Source: CBDDLD01 sp965230605
GTDB lineage: Bacteria; Bacteroidota; Bacteroidia; Flavobacteriales; Flavobacteriaceae
Direction: 5' to 3'
NCBI GenBank assembly: GCA_965230605.1
Contig: CBDDLD010000004.1
Span: 2,790,001-2,854,000 of the forward strand
Length of the DNA: 64,000 nt
This document shows, piece after piece, positions 49,969 through 59,389 of this stretch; the first letter of the stretch is position 1, and each line of letters begins with the position of its first letter. A model generated the notes under the pieces. The model was not told the origin of the DNA. It saw only the letters and a list, made by a program, of their open reading frames with translations, and searched no databases. The position numbers were made by a program, and so were the translations under genes.

Positions 49969-52581
49969 TTAAGCTTGTTTTTTCTTCAAAAGCATACGCT
50001 TTATTTCATTGAGTTTCATAAGGGCTTCAACAGGAGTCAATGTATCTATATCCGTATGCAGTATTTCTTCTTTAATCTCTTCTAACAATGGATCATCGAG
50101 ATTAAAAAAGCTCAGTTGCATATCATCTTTTAAGGACTTTACCTTGTCTGTTAGTTCTTCGCTAGAATGTGATTTCTCTAACTTGACCATTATCTTATTA
50201 GCCCTGCGTAATACTTGCTGCGGCATTCCTGCCATCTTAGCTACATGAATTCCAAAGCTGTGCTCACTTCCACCTTCTACCAGCTTACGTAAGAACAGCA
50301 CATTGTCTTTAAGTTCTTTGACCGCTACATTAAAGTTCTTAATGCGCTCAAAGGTTTCCGTCATTTCATTCAACTCATGATAATGCGTCGCGAATAATGT
50401 TTTAGGTTTTGCTGGGTGCTCGTGCAGGTATTCACTAATGGCCCAAGCAATTGAGATACCATCATAGGTACTTGTTCCTCTTCCAATTTCATCTAAAAGT
50501 ACCAGACTTCTATTAGATATATTATTTAAGATCGATGCAGTCTCATTCATTTCTACCATAAAGGTCGACTCTCCCATAGAAATATTATCGCTGGCACCAA
50601 CTCTGGTAAATATCTTATCTACTACACCTATACGGGCAGACTTAGCAGGAACAAAACTCCCTATTTGTGCTAATAAAACAATAAGCGCTGTTTGTCTTAA
50701 AATAGCCGACTTACCCGACATGTTAGGCCCGGTAATCATAATGATCTGCTGAGTATCTCTATCTAAAAACAGATCATTCGCAATAAACGATTCTCCTAAT
50801 GGCAATTGCTTTTCAATCACCGGATGACGCCCATCTTTTATCTCTAGATCAAAAGAGTCATCAATATTCGGGTAGATATATTTATTGCGCATGGCTAAGG
50901 TTGCAAAACCACATAAGCAATCTAATTGCCCTATAAGGTGTGCATTTTGTTGTACCGGTTTAATAAATTGGTTCATCCAACCTACCAGTTCTGAAAATAG
51001 CTGTTGTTCTATGGTAGAAATACGCTCCTCAGCACCTAATATCTTAGCCTCATATTCTTTAAGTTCCTCAGTAATATAGCGTTCAGCATTTACCAATGTT
51101 TGTTTGCGAATCCATTCGTCTGGAACTTTATCTTTATGTGTATTTCTGACTTCTATATAATAGCCGAAGACATTATTAGAAGCGATTTTCAGTGATGGAA
51201 TTCCTGTACGTTCACTCTCGCGCACTAACATATCGTCTAAATACCGCTTTCCTGAAGAAGACAAGCCTCTTAATTCATCAAGTTCACTAGAGAATCCTTC
51301 CGCTATTGTTGATCCTTTTTGAATATTAACCGGTGCTTCTTCATTAAGTGTCTGTTTAATTCGATCTCTTAACAAATCGCAACTTTGTAATTGATCACCA
51401 ATAATCTTTAAAGAATCATTATCACAATTGGATGCAATTGACTTTATGGGGATAATTGCCTCTAAGGAGTTTTTAAGTTGAATGACCTCTCTCGGATTAA
51501 CCTTTGTAGTAGCGACTTTAGAAATAAGACGTTCTATATCGCCGATATGTTTTATCTGCCCTTGAATTTTCTGAAGCTCCTCATCATGCTTACATAGGAA
51601 ATCGACGACCTGATGACGCTGGTCAATCTTGTCTTTGTCTTTTAATGGCAGGGCCAGCCATCGTTTCAACAAGCGCCCTCCCATTGGAGATATGGTCTGA
51701 TCAATGACATTAATTAAAGTAACAGCATTGGTGTTTGTAGAATGATAAAGTTCCAGGTTTTTAATGGTGAACTTATCCATCCAGACATAATCATCTGTCG
51801 CAATTCTAACAATATTGGTGATATGCTCTAACTTGTGATGCTGTGTTTCCGTTAAATAGTGAAGCACAGCTCCTGAAGCAATAATCCCTTCATAAAGGTC
51901 TGCAATACCATAGCCTTTAAGGCTAGTTGTTTTAAAATGTTTTATCAATGTCTCATTAGCATAATCTGCTTGAAACACCCAATCTTCAAGGTAAAAGGTA
52001 TGAAAGTCTTCTCCGAAAGTATCTCTAAAATCCTTCTTAGATCCTTTAGGTACAAGCACTTCACTCGGTGTAAAATTCTGTAGTAGCTTATCTATATATT
52101 CTGCATTCCCTTGTGATGTTAGGAATTCACCCGTAGAGATATCTAAAAATGAAACGCCAACCCGTTGCTTGTCAAAATAAACGGCTGCTAAAAAGTTATT
52201 GGACTTAGAAGATAAGACCTCATCATTAAGTGCTACCCCTGGTGTTACCAACTCAGTTACACCACGTTTCACGATCTTTTTTGTGAGTTTAGGATCTTCT
52301 AACTGATCACAAATAGCTACACGCTCGCCTGCCTTTACTAATTTTGGCAGGTAGGTATTGAGAGAATGGTGTGGGAATCCTGCAAGTTCAGTTTCGCTTT
52401 CAGATCCGGCACCTCGCTTGGTTAAGATGATATCTAAAATCTTAGCCGTTTTTACAGCATCTTGCCCAAAGGTTTCATAAAAATCACCTACTCTAAACAG
52501 TAATAAAGCATCGGGATACTTTGCCTTAATGGCATTGTACTGTTTCATTAATGGGGTTTCCTTTTTTGCTTTTTTAGCCAA
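49969..52581 (-). CDS. mutS: DNA mismatch repair ATPase MutS
   Basis: The 870-aa protein recognises mismatches and signals repair. The N-terminal mismatch-recognition domain starts TPLMKQYNAIKAKYPDALLL, and the FYETFGQDA motif follows (Phe-x-Glu that contacts the mispair). The connector and lever precede the ATPase with Walker A GPNMSGKSAIL (about residue 617) and Walker B LLDEIGRGTSTYDG. The C-terminal tail is of ordinary length for MutS1 and carries a coiled segment. It stands alone on the minus strand, upstream end facing the RNA methyltransferase gene. Confidence 0.98.
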   Translation of the reverse strand: MAKKAKKETPLMKQYNAIKAKYPDALLLFRVGDFYETFGQDAVKTAKILDIILTKRGAGSESETELAGFPHHSLNTYLPKLVKAGERVAICDQLEDPKLTKKIVKRGVTELVTPGVALNDEVLSSKSNNFLAAVYFDKQRVGVSFLDISTGEFLTSQGNAEYIDKLLQNFTPSEVLVPKGSKKDFRDTFGEDFHTFYLEDWVFQADYANETLIKHFKTTSLKGYGIADLYEGIIASGAVLHYLTETQHHKLEHITNIVRIATDDYVWMDKFTIKNLELYHSTNTNAVTLINVIDQTISPMGGRLLKRWLALPLKDKDKIDQRHQVVDFLCKHDEELQKIQGQIKHIGDIERLISKVATTKVNPREVIQLKNSLEAIIPIKSIASNCDNDSLKIIGDQLQSCDLLRDRIKQTLNEEAPVNIQKGSTIAEGFSSELDELRGLSSSGKRYLDDMLVRESERTGIPSLKIASNNVFGYYIEVRNTHKDKVPDEWIRKQTLVNAERYITEELKEYEAKILGAEERISTIEQQLFSELVGWMNQFIKPVQQNAHLIGQLDCLCGFATLAMRNKYIYPNIDDSFDLEIKDGRHPVIEKQLPLGESFIANDLFLDRDTQQIIMITGPNMSGKSAILRQTALIVLLAQIGSFVPAKSARIGVVDKIFTRVGASDNISMGESTFMVEMNETASILNNISNRSLVLLDEIGRGTSTYDGISIAWAISEYLHEHPAKPKTLFATHYHELNEMTETFERIKNFNVAVKELKDNVLFLRKLVEGGSEHSFGIHVAKMAGMPQQVLRRANKIMVKLEKSHSSEELTDKVKSLKDDMQLSFFNLDDPLLEEIKEEILHTDIDTLTPVEALMKLNEIKRMLLKKKQA

Positions 52582-52693
52582 AATCTATTTTACTACTTTT
52601 GTGAAACTTGTAAGAATGCTAATGTAGCTAATTGCTTAAGTTTTCAGAAACAAATCATCCATAAGTTATTTACAAAAACGCTAAGATTTCAAC

Positions 52694-53230
52694 ATGCGAA
52701 AATTAAAAAATAGCGAATTAGAGCGTCTCAGTGTTGAAGCTTTCAAGCAATCTGAGAAAGCACCTATCATCATTATTTTAGATAACATAAGAAGTCTAAA
52801 CAATATCGGATCGGTTTTTAGAACTTCTGATGCATTCTTAGTTGAAAAGATCTACCTCTGCGGTATTACTGCACAGCCGCCCCATAAAGACATTCATAAA
52901 ACGGCTTTGGGAAGCACAGATAGTGTTGATTGGGAATATCATAAAGACACTATACACGTTATTGAACAGTTAAAACAAGAAGGCGTTAAGATTATAAGTA
53001 TTGAACAAGCAGAAGGTGCTGTTATGCTCGATCAGTTTACTCCTGAGCCTAATTCCAAATACGCTTTTGTGTTTGGGAATGAAGTTAAAGGAGTCTCTCA
53101 AGATGTGGTTAGCAATAGTGATGCTGTCATTGAAATTCCACAACACGGCACCAAACATTCTTTAAACATTTCGGTAAGCGCAGGTGTTGTTATCTGGGAT
53201 GTCTATGCGAAGTTTAAAGCTATTCGTTAA
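52694..53230 (+). CDS. TrmH/SpoU-family RNA methyltransferase
   Basis: The 178-aa SPOUT enzyme transfers a methyl group from S-adenosylmethionine to a ribose 2'-OH in tRNA or rRNA. The three SpoU motifs are visible: NIRSLNNIGSVFRTSDAF, FGNEVKGVS and SLNISVSAGVVIWD (the trefoil knot that binds the cofactor). No N-terminal substrate-binding domain is present, so the protein is of TrmL/TrmH size, but the RNA target is not certain. A plus-strand TACTTTTG at 52594-52601 could be its -7 element. The 3' end overlaps the convergent folK-dNK gene by 11 bp. Confidence 0.92.
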   Translation: MRKLKNSELERLSVEAFKQSEKAPIIIILDNIRSLNNIGSVFRTSDAFLVEKIYLCGITAQPPHKDIHKTALGSTDSVDWEYHKDTIHVIEQLKQEGVKIISIEQAEGAVMLDQFTPEPNSKYAFVFGNEVKGVSQDVVSNSDAVIEIPQHGTKHSLNISVSAGVVIWDVYAKFKAIR

Positions 53231-54347
53231 TTTGATCTAGCAACCACAAGTAATCGGATCGTTGCTTTACAAAATCGCGATCAGAGATATCAATAATTTT
53301 TACATTAAGCTCGTTGTTGTTTCTTAGGAAGTCTAGATAACCTGCATTGATCTTTTCTAAATACTCATCAGCAATTCCTTGTTCGTAATCACGCCCACGT
53401 CGCTTTATGTTTTCCTGAAGGCGTTCTGTATTCTGGTACAGGTATACATACAGATCTGGTTTAGCAATATCTTTATATACCTGATAAAACAATTTTCTAT
53501 AGAGCAAAAACTCATCCTCTGGTAGCGTAATCTTTGAGAAGATCAATGATTTATAGACATCATAATCGCTGACAATAAAATCTTTAAATAAGTCGAGCTG
53601 AGATAGGTCATCACTAATTTGCTGATAACGATCTGCCAAGAAAGACATTTCCAAAGTGAAGGCATACCGATCAGGGTCTTCATAAAACTTTGGAAGAAAC
53701 GGGTTGTCCGCAAAACGTTCTAAAATCAATTTAGCATTAAAGTCATCAGCAATTTTATTAGCTAAACTGGTTTTTCCGGCTCCAATATTTCCTTCAATAG
53801 CTATATAGTTATAGCTTTTAAACTGATAAGATTTCCTGGGGTTTTTCAACCAGATATTTAAAGGTTCAATTAGCGATTCGTCTTCGCATACTTCTAACAA
53901 CTCACTGACAGACTTTTCTAAAATTGGATGTGTCTTATTTTTCGCTATATCATTTAACGGCTGTAGTACAAATTTCCTATTCTGAAGCTCCGGATGAGGA
54001 ATCTTCAATGTTTTGTTGTCCACAATATCATCTTCATAAAATAGAATATCTAAATCTATCGTACGAGACTCATATTGGCCGCTTTTAGAACGTGTCCTTC
54101 CTAATTCCTTTTCAACATTAAGTAATGCTTTTAATAACTCCTTCGGTTTTAAGCTTGTTTGTATAGTGACACAAGCATTATAGAAATCATCGCCTTCAAA
54201 GCCCATAGCAGGAGTTTTATATACCCTAGATATGGATTTTACGACCCCAATAGACTTATAGATGGTATTAATAGCAACTTGCAGATTATTAAGCTTATTA
54301 CCTTTATTACTCCCTAATGCAATATGGATAGTTTTAGTTGACGTCAT
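53220..54347 (-). CDS. folK: Fusion of HPPK (folK) and deoxynucleoside kinase
   Basis: The 375-aa cytoplasmic two-domain enzyme has residues about 5-165 as 6-hydroxymethyl-dihydropterin pyrophosphokinase (IHIALGSNKGNKLNNLQ, and the RTIDLDILFY motif), which makes the pteridine precursor of folate. Residues about 180-375 are a deoxynucleoside kinase with P-loop GNIGAGKTSLA, ERFADNPFLPKFYEDP and the RGRDYEQGI lid. ATG at 54347 (MTSTKTIHIALGSN) is preferred over the in-frame TTG at 54359. Both activities serve DNA-precursor supply (folate for thymidylate, and nucleoside salvage). The 3' end overlaps the RNA methyltransferase gene convergently. Confidence 0.93.
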   Translation of the reverse strand: MTSTKTIHIALGSNKGNKLNNLQVAINTIYKSIGVVKSISRVYKTPAMGFEGDDFYNACVTIQTSLKPKELLKALLNVEKELGRTRSKSGQYESRTIDLDILFYEDDIVDNKTLKIPHPELQNRKFVLQPLNDIAKNKTHPILEKSVSELLEVCEDESLIEPLNIWLKNPRKSYQFKSYNYIAIEGNIGAGKTSLANKIADDFNAKLILERFADNPFLPKFYEDPDRYAFTLEMSFLADRYQQISDDLSQLDLFKDFIVSDYDVYKSLIFSKITLPEDEFLLYRKLFYQVYKDIAKPDLYVYLYQNTERLQENIKRRGRDYEQGIADEYLEKINAGYLDFLRNNNELNVKIIDISDRDFVKQRSDYLWLLDQINE

Positions 54348-54419
54348 AGCGAAAAGCAAATTAACTAAAACAAATTTTATTCTTTTATCTTTACTAAAAC
54401 TATTTATCTACAATTTTTA

Positions 54420-55124
54420 ATGTCTTTAAAAGATAAGCTTTTAGCACAACGCATATATTTATTACTTGGTGCTTTATTTATTACCTCTCTAGTTGTGTCT
54501 AATCTTATCTTCAAGAAGTTCTTCTACTGGTATCCTGTGGACATAGAAATTTTTGGCAGCAAGCTTTTTGAGATATCTGTTGGGATTTTGCCGTATCCAA
54601 TTACCTTTTTAATTACGGACCTCATTAGTGAAATCTATGGCAAAAAGCGGGCTAATGACATTGTAATAGTTGGTATTTTTGCTTCCTTCTTTTCTATGCT
54701 AATTGTGTATACTGCTAATGCAGTGCCTGCGACCAGCTGGTCGCCAGTTGAGGATGGAATCTTCACAACCGTTTTTGGAAGCACGGCCATTGCCGTATTT
54801 GCAAGTATGATGGCTTACTTATTTGCACAGTTTATAGACATTCAAATCTATCATTTTTGGAAGCGTCTGACCAAAGGAAGGCATTTATGGCTACGTAATA
54901 ACTTCTCTACATTCTTATCGCAGTTTGTAGACACAGCAACGGTACTCTTACTATTGTGTAGTTTTGGGGAAATTACGTGGGATAGGTTTTTAGGACTGCT
55001 GATTGCAGGGTTTTTATTTAAAGTTCTAATCGCAGCTATAGATACACCTTTCTTGTACTTAGGGGTCTATCTCTTTAGACGACGTTTTAAACTAAAGATC
55101 AACGAAGAAATTAACCTCAACTAA
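54420..55124 (+). CDS. Queuosine-precursor (YhhQ/VUT) transporter
   Basis: The 234-aa inner-membrane protein of about six helices belongs to the VUT/YhhQ family that imports 7-cyano- or 7-aminomethyl-7-deazaguanine for queuosine tRNA modification. The family signature is TFLITDLISEIYGKKRAND near residue 60. The final cytoplasmic tail is basic. It lies 72 bp after the divergent folK fusion and has no partner queuosine genes nearby. Exact substrate is inferred from family. Confidence 0.9.
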   Translation: MSLKDKLLAQRIYLLLGALFITSLVVSNLIFKKFFYWYPVDIEIFGSKLFEISVGILPYPITFLITDLISEIYGKKRANDIVIVGIFASFFSMLIVYTANAVPATSWSPVEDGIFTTVFGSTAIAVFASMMAYLFAQFIDIQIYHFWKRLTKGRHLWLRNNFSTFLSQFVDTATVLLLLCSFGEITWDRFLGLLIAGFLFKVLIAAIDTPFLYLGVYLFRRRFKLKINEEINLN

Positions 55125-55260
55125 GGATTATCAAATCCTTAAATTTTCATAAATCGCCCCTTGGTCTCAACTTTTCTCCCGTATTTTACGTATAAACTAT
55201 ACGGAATGGGTCATTATTCGTAAGTTTATAATTAACACCCTCATCTAAAAAACGCTTAAC

Positions 55261-57873
55261 ATGGTAAAGAAAATAGGCAAAATTGTCGGTATTGTTCTTC
55301 TTATTTTTTTAGCAATACTTATTGCCATTCCTTTGATTCTGGAGTCTAAAATAGATGCTATTGTTCAAAATTATGCCGATGAGAATTTAAATGCTAAAGT
55401 AAGCTTTGATGATATTAGCTTGAGTTTACTCAGTAGTTTTCCTAAAGCAAATGTTACTATAGATAACTTAAACATTACAACGCTTGCTCCTTTTGAAGAC
55501 GAGACATTGCTCACTGCCAAACAAATTGCCTTTGACATGCCATTAGGCGAGCTTCTTAAAAACGCTGAAGAAGAGCCTTTAGTAGTGAATAGGATTTTAG
55601 CTGAGGAATTTCTTTTAACACTTAAGACCAATGAGGCAGGTATTACAAATTATGATATTGTAAAATCTGACAATTCTGAAGGTGCTTCAGAGTCATCAGA
55701 CAGCAGTTTTAAATTTGATATTAAAGATTATCGAATTCTTAATAGCGCCTTTACATATATAGATGAAATCAGTAATACTGATGTATACATCACTAGATTA
55801 AATCATAATGGGGAGGGGATTTTTTCTGAAAGTATTTCAGAATTAAAAACCAATACAGAAGCCCAAATCAGCCTTTCTGTAGACAGTACTAGTTATTTGA
55901 ATAATAACAACTTAAAACTTGAAGCTTTAATAGACCTTAACTTGCCTGAAAACACCTATACTTTTAAGGATAATAAAGGGTTTATAAATCAGCTTCCTTT
56001 GGAGTTTGATGGTTTTGTAAAACTCTTAGAAGATGGACAAGAATTAGATATTAGTTTTAAGAATCCAGAATCTTCCTTTAAGGATTTTTTAGCCGTCATA
56101 CCTGAAGCCTATGCAAAAAATTTAGATGATGTAGAAACCACAGGTGACTTTAAGGTAAATGGCACTGTTAAGGGGGTAATTTCAGATACTACAATCCCTA
56201 AACTCGATATTAATATGTCTTCAGACAATGCATCGTTTAAGTATCCTGACTTACCTAAACGTGTAGACGATATTGATATTGATGTCTCCGTAAAAAACAC
56301 AACAGGCATAGCTGATGATACTTATATAGATATTAATACACTTAATTTTAGAATAGATCAAGATGTGTTTAAATCTGAAGCTCATATTAAAGACCTCACC
56401 GAAAATGTTAAAGTAGATGCCAATGTTGATGGCACATTAAATCTTGGTAATATCACAAAGGCATACCCCATTGAGTTGGAGAATGAATTGAGCGGTATTT
56501 TAAAAGGAAATCTGAATACCAATTTCGACATGAATGCCATTAACACTAATGCTTTTGAACGCATAAAAAATAATGGAACTGTAACAATTACTAATTTCAT
56601 TTTTTCATCCGAAGACATTGTAAATCCTATTCATATAAAACAGGCTGATCTTTCATTTAAACCTGGTGAAGCCACCTTAGAAAGTTTTGATGCCATCTCT
56701 GGCGATAGTGATTTCAAAGCCACCGGAAATATCCAAAACCTCCTTGGTTTTTTATTAAGTGATAACACACTTCAAGGGCAATTTGACTTAGCCTCTAATC
56801 ATTTCACTGTTGCAGATTTCATGGTCCAAAGTGAAGAAGGTGATAACTCTAATAAGACAACATCTAATGAAGAATCTCTTAAAATACCTGGATTTTTAGA
56901 ATGTACTATAAATGCTAATGCTAAAGAAGTTGTATATGATAACCTGACGCTGAAAAACCTAAACGGTCAGTTAATCATTAAAGATCAAAATGCCAATCTT
57001 AAAAATATGACTGCAGATATTTTTAAAGGGCAAATCGTTATTTCAGGGAATGTAAATACCAAACCTAAGACGCCTGAGTTTGATATGGATCTTGGCATGA
57101 ATGAATTTGATATTGCTCAATCTTTCAAAGATCTTAAACTGCTTAAATCATTGGCTCCAATAGCTAAAGTTATGCAGGGTAAACTGAACTCCAGTATTAC
57201 TTTAAAAGGTCTATTAGATCAGAACTTCTCTCCAGATTTAACTTCAATTACCGGAAGTGCTTTAGCAGAGTTACTTACCTCAAAAATTAATGGGGATCAA
57301 AGTGAAGTTCTAAAACAGCTAGGCGCACAACTCAACTTTATAGATCTTAACAAACTAGATTTAAAAGATGTAAAAACACGCTTAAGTTTTGAGAATGGAA
57401 ATGTATCTGTTTCGCCGTTCACATTGACTTATGAGGATATCCCTATTGAGATATCTGGAAATCATAGTTTTGAAAACACAATGAATTATAACGCTGTTTT
57501 TAATGTTCCAGCAAAGTATTTAGGTAGTGATGTTAATCGACTTATTGGTCAAATCAATGATGAGGACGTTAACAAAATATCTGTCCCTGTAACGGCAAAT
57601 ATTGGAGGTACATTTACCAGTCCCAAAATAAATACAGACTTAACAAGCAGTGTTTCAAACTTAACAGAGCAGCTTGTTGAAATCCAAAAACAAAAACTTG
57701 TTAATAAAGGCAAAGACAAAGTCAAAGGTTTATTGGATAATGTACTGGGTAATAACAAATCTTCCGATAGCACAAAGTCCGATTCGAATTCTACCACCAA
57801 TACTGTAAAATCCGTTTTAGGGGATCTATTAAAAGGAAAGAAAAAGAAAAAAGATTCTACTAAAAATAATTAA
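55261..57873 (+). CDS. AsmA-like envelope protein
   Basis: The 870-aa protein has a single N-terminal signal-anchor (about 8-28, IVGIVLLIFLAILIAIPLIL) followed by a long beta-rich AsmA-type domain: VSFDDISLSLLSSFPKANVTI at the start and the C-terminal AsmA_2 segment near 640-800. It ends in a Lys/Ser/Asn-rich tail (GKKKKKDSTKNN). AsmA proteins form periplasm-spanning bridges that move phospholipids between the membranes. It is monocistronic or followed by the LysE gene after 49 bp. This is the usual flavobacterial AsmA form. Confidence 0.9.
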   Translation: MVKKIGKIVGIVLLIFLAILIAIPLILESKIDAIVQNYADENLNAKVSFDDISLSLLSSFPKANVTIDNLNITTLAPFEDETLLTAKQIAFDMPLGELLKNAEEEPLVVNRILAEEFLLTLKTNEAGITNYDIVKSDNSEGASESSDSSFKFDIKDYRILNSAFTYIDEISNTDVYITRLNHNGEGIFSESISELKTNTEAQISLSVDSTSYLNNNNLKLEALIDLNLPENTYTFKDNKGFINQLPLEFDGFVKLLEDGQELDISFKNPESSFKDFLAVIPEAYAKNLDDVETTGDFKVNGTVKGVISDTTIPKLDINMSSDNASFKYPDLPKRVDDIDIDVSVKNTTGIADDTYIDINTLNFRIDQDVFKSEAHIKDLTENVKVDANVDGTLNLGNITKAYPIELENELSGILKGNLNTNFDMNAINTNAFERIKNNGTVTITNFIFSSEDIVNPIHIKQADLSFKPGEATLESFDAISGDSDFKATGNIQNLLGFLLSDNTLQGQFDLASNHFTVADFMVQSEEGDNSNKTTSNEESLKIPGFLECTINANAKEVVYDNLTLKNLNGQLIIKDQNANLKNMTADIFKGQIVISGNVNTKPKTPEFDMDLGMNEFDIAQSFKDLKLLKSLAPIAKVMQGKLNSSITLKGLLDQNFSPDLTSITGSALAELLTSKINGDQSEVLKQLGAQLNFIDLNKLDLKDVKTRLSFENGNVSVSPFTLTYEDIPIEISGNHSFENTMNYNAVFNVPAKYLGSDVNRLIGQINDEDVNKISVPVTANIGGTFTSPKINTDLTSSVSNLTEQLVEIQKQKLVNKGKDKVKGLLDNVLGNNKSSDSTKSDSNSTTNTVKSVLGDLLKGKKKKKDSTKNN

Positions 57874-57922
57874 AACCTTCCACCCTTTGTAAGCTTTTAA
57901 AGCAGATTACTACAAAAGGGAC

Positions 57923-58558
57923 ATGATAATTTTATATTTCATAGTTGGTCTTTTATCCTCAGTCGTTGGAGCACTTCCTTTAGGAGCCTCTAATATTGCT
58001 GTCATAAACACTACGCTTAAACAAAATGCAAAGCAAGCTTTTAAAATTGCTATAACTGCAGGTGTTGCAGAAGTTATATTATCATACTATGCTCTACACT
58101 GTAATATGGCTGTTAAGGATTTCTTTAACTCAAATATGTGGTTACAAGTATTGGTTGCTGTTATATTGCTCTTTGTTGGCGGGTTTTTGTTCTTTAAAGT
58201 CAGTAAACCTAAAGATAGTTCTAAAAAGAAAAGGACCTATAAAGTATTCCAATCTAAATATATCACTGGTTTTTTCCTAGGGCTTTTAAATCCACCTGTT
58301 TTAATTTACTGGTTAGTTGTTTATGGTTTTATAAACTCTAATGATATTATGCTGTCATTACAGTCATCTTTACTCGTACTATTTCTATTCTTTTCCGGTG
58401 TATATACAGGGAAAATAACCACCTTATACTTATACAGCAAGTTTAGCATAGCTATTAAGCGTAAGTTTGAAAATATAAATCTTGTGATAAATAAAGTAAC
58501 AGGTATACTACTCTTTGTGATTGGAATATTTCAGTTTGCTAAGATTTATTTTATTTAA
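57923..58558 (+). CDS. LysE-family exporter
   Basis: The 211-aa inner-membrane protein has about six helices. The N-terminal LPLGASNIAVINTTL and the helix-2 AITAGVAEVILSYYAL match the LysE/RhtB amino-acid efflux family; KYITGFFLGLLNPPVLIYWL is the conserved middle motif. Substrate is unknown and may not be lysine. Its TTAA stop is shared with the opposing DUF2797 gene (4-bp convergent overlap). No terminator is visible. Confidence 0.88.
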   Translation: MIILYFIVGLLSSVVGALPLGASNIAVINTTLKQNAKQAFKIAITAGVAEVILSYYALHCNMAVKDFFNSNMWLQVLVAVILLFVGGFLFFKVSKPKDSSKKKRTYKVFQSKYITGFFLGLLNPPVLIYWLVVYGFINSNDIMLSLQSSLLVLFLFFSGVYTGKITTLYLYSKFSIAIKRKFENINLVINKVTGILLFVIGIFQFAKIYFI

Positions 58559-59346
58559 ACATCTATTGCCACCACCAAGCCTTCGTTGGCTCTAACATTA
58601 AATACGGTTTGATCTTCAAAAATGAGGTATTGCCCTTTTATACCAATAAGTTTCCCTGTGTATTTCTGAACTTTCTTTAAATTTAAACTTGCTGGTTTTT
58701 CTGGATAATTTTCAACAGGAAACTTAAGATGTGTTTCATCATTATTTTCTATATAATATTCTTTGGTCTCATTAGGTAAAAACGCCTTCAACTGATCTCT
58801 CCATTGTTTTAAATCTTCATCTTTTACAGTATTCTTAAGCATATTCCTCCAATTGGTTTTATCACTAACATGATCTTTTAAAGCAACTTCTGTGATTCCT
58901 GCTAAATATCTGTTAGGCACTTCAACAATCTCTATAGCTTCGTGAGCCCCTTGGTCTATCCATCGGGTAGGGACTTGGCTTTTTCTGGTGACACCAACTT
59001 TTACATTACTAGAATTAGCCAGATATACTATATGTGGTTGTAGCTGAACTTGTTTTTCATATTCCAGATCTCGGTCTTCTTTTCCTAAGTGAGCAGTACT
59101 CAACTCTGGTCTCATAATCCAATCCCCAGCAGTTGGCTTGTCAAAAAAGCATGATTTGCAGAACCCCTGTCTGTATATCTCTAAATCTAAGCCGCAACTT
59201 AAACATTGATGCCCTAGTAGTTGGATACCTATAGTTCTATTGAGTAATTGGTTCATATTCAAAAAGTCATGCTCAAAAACTAAGTAATACTGAATAGGCT
59301 CTAAATTTTCCGTTTGCATCTTAGTAAGTACGCCCGTGTATCGCAT
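58555..59346 (-). CDS. DUF2797 zinc-ribbon protein
   Basis: The 263-aa cytoplasmic protein has a Cys4 zinc knuckle in CLSCGLDLEIYRQGFCKSC (about residues 48-66) and a central segment with VKVGVTRKSQVPTRWIDQGA, the DUF2797 hallmark, which resembles a GIY-YIG-like core. No function is known for the family; it is conserved in Bacteroidota and Actinobacteria. The two stop codons of this gene and the LysE gene overlap in TTAA. A minus-strand TATCTTTA, one base off the -7 consensus, lies about 30 bp upstream of the ATG. Confidence 0.9.
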   Translation of the reverse strand: MRYTGVLTKMQTENLEPIQYYLVFEHDFLNMNQLLNRTIGIQLLGHQCLSCGLDLEIYRQGFCKSCFFDKPTAGDWIMRPELSTAHLGKEDRDLEYEKQVQLQPHIVYLANSSNVKVGVTRKSQVPTRWIDQGAHEAIEIVEVPNRYLAGITEVALKDHVSDKTNWRNMLKNTVKDEDLKQWRDQLKAFLPNETKEYYIENNDETHLKFPVENYPEKPASLNLKKVQKYTGKLIGIKGQYLIFEDQTVFNVRANEGLVVAIDV

Positions 59347-59389
59347 AAGAGAATTTTATTATTTTTATCCTTGTAAAGATAGCTAATCC

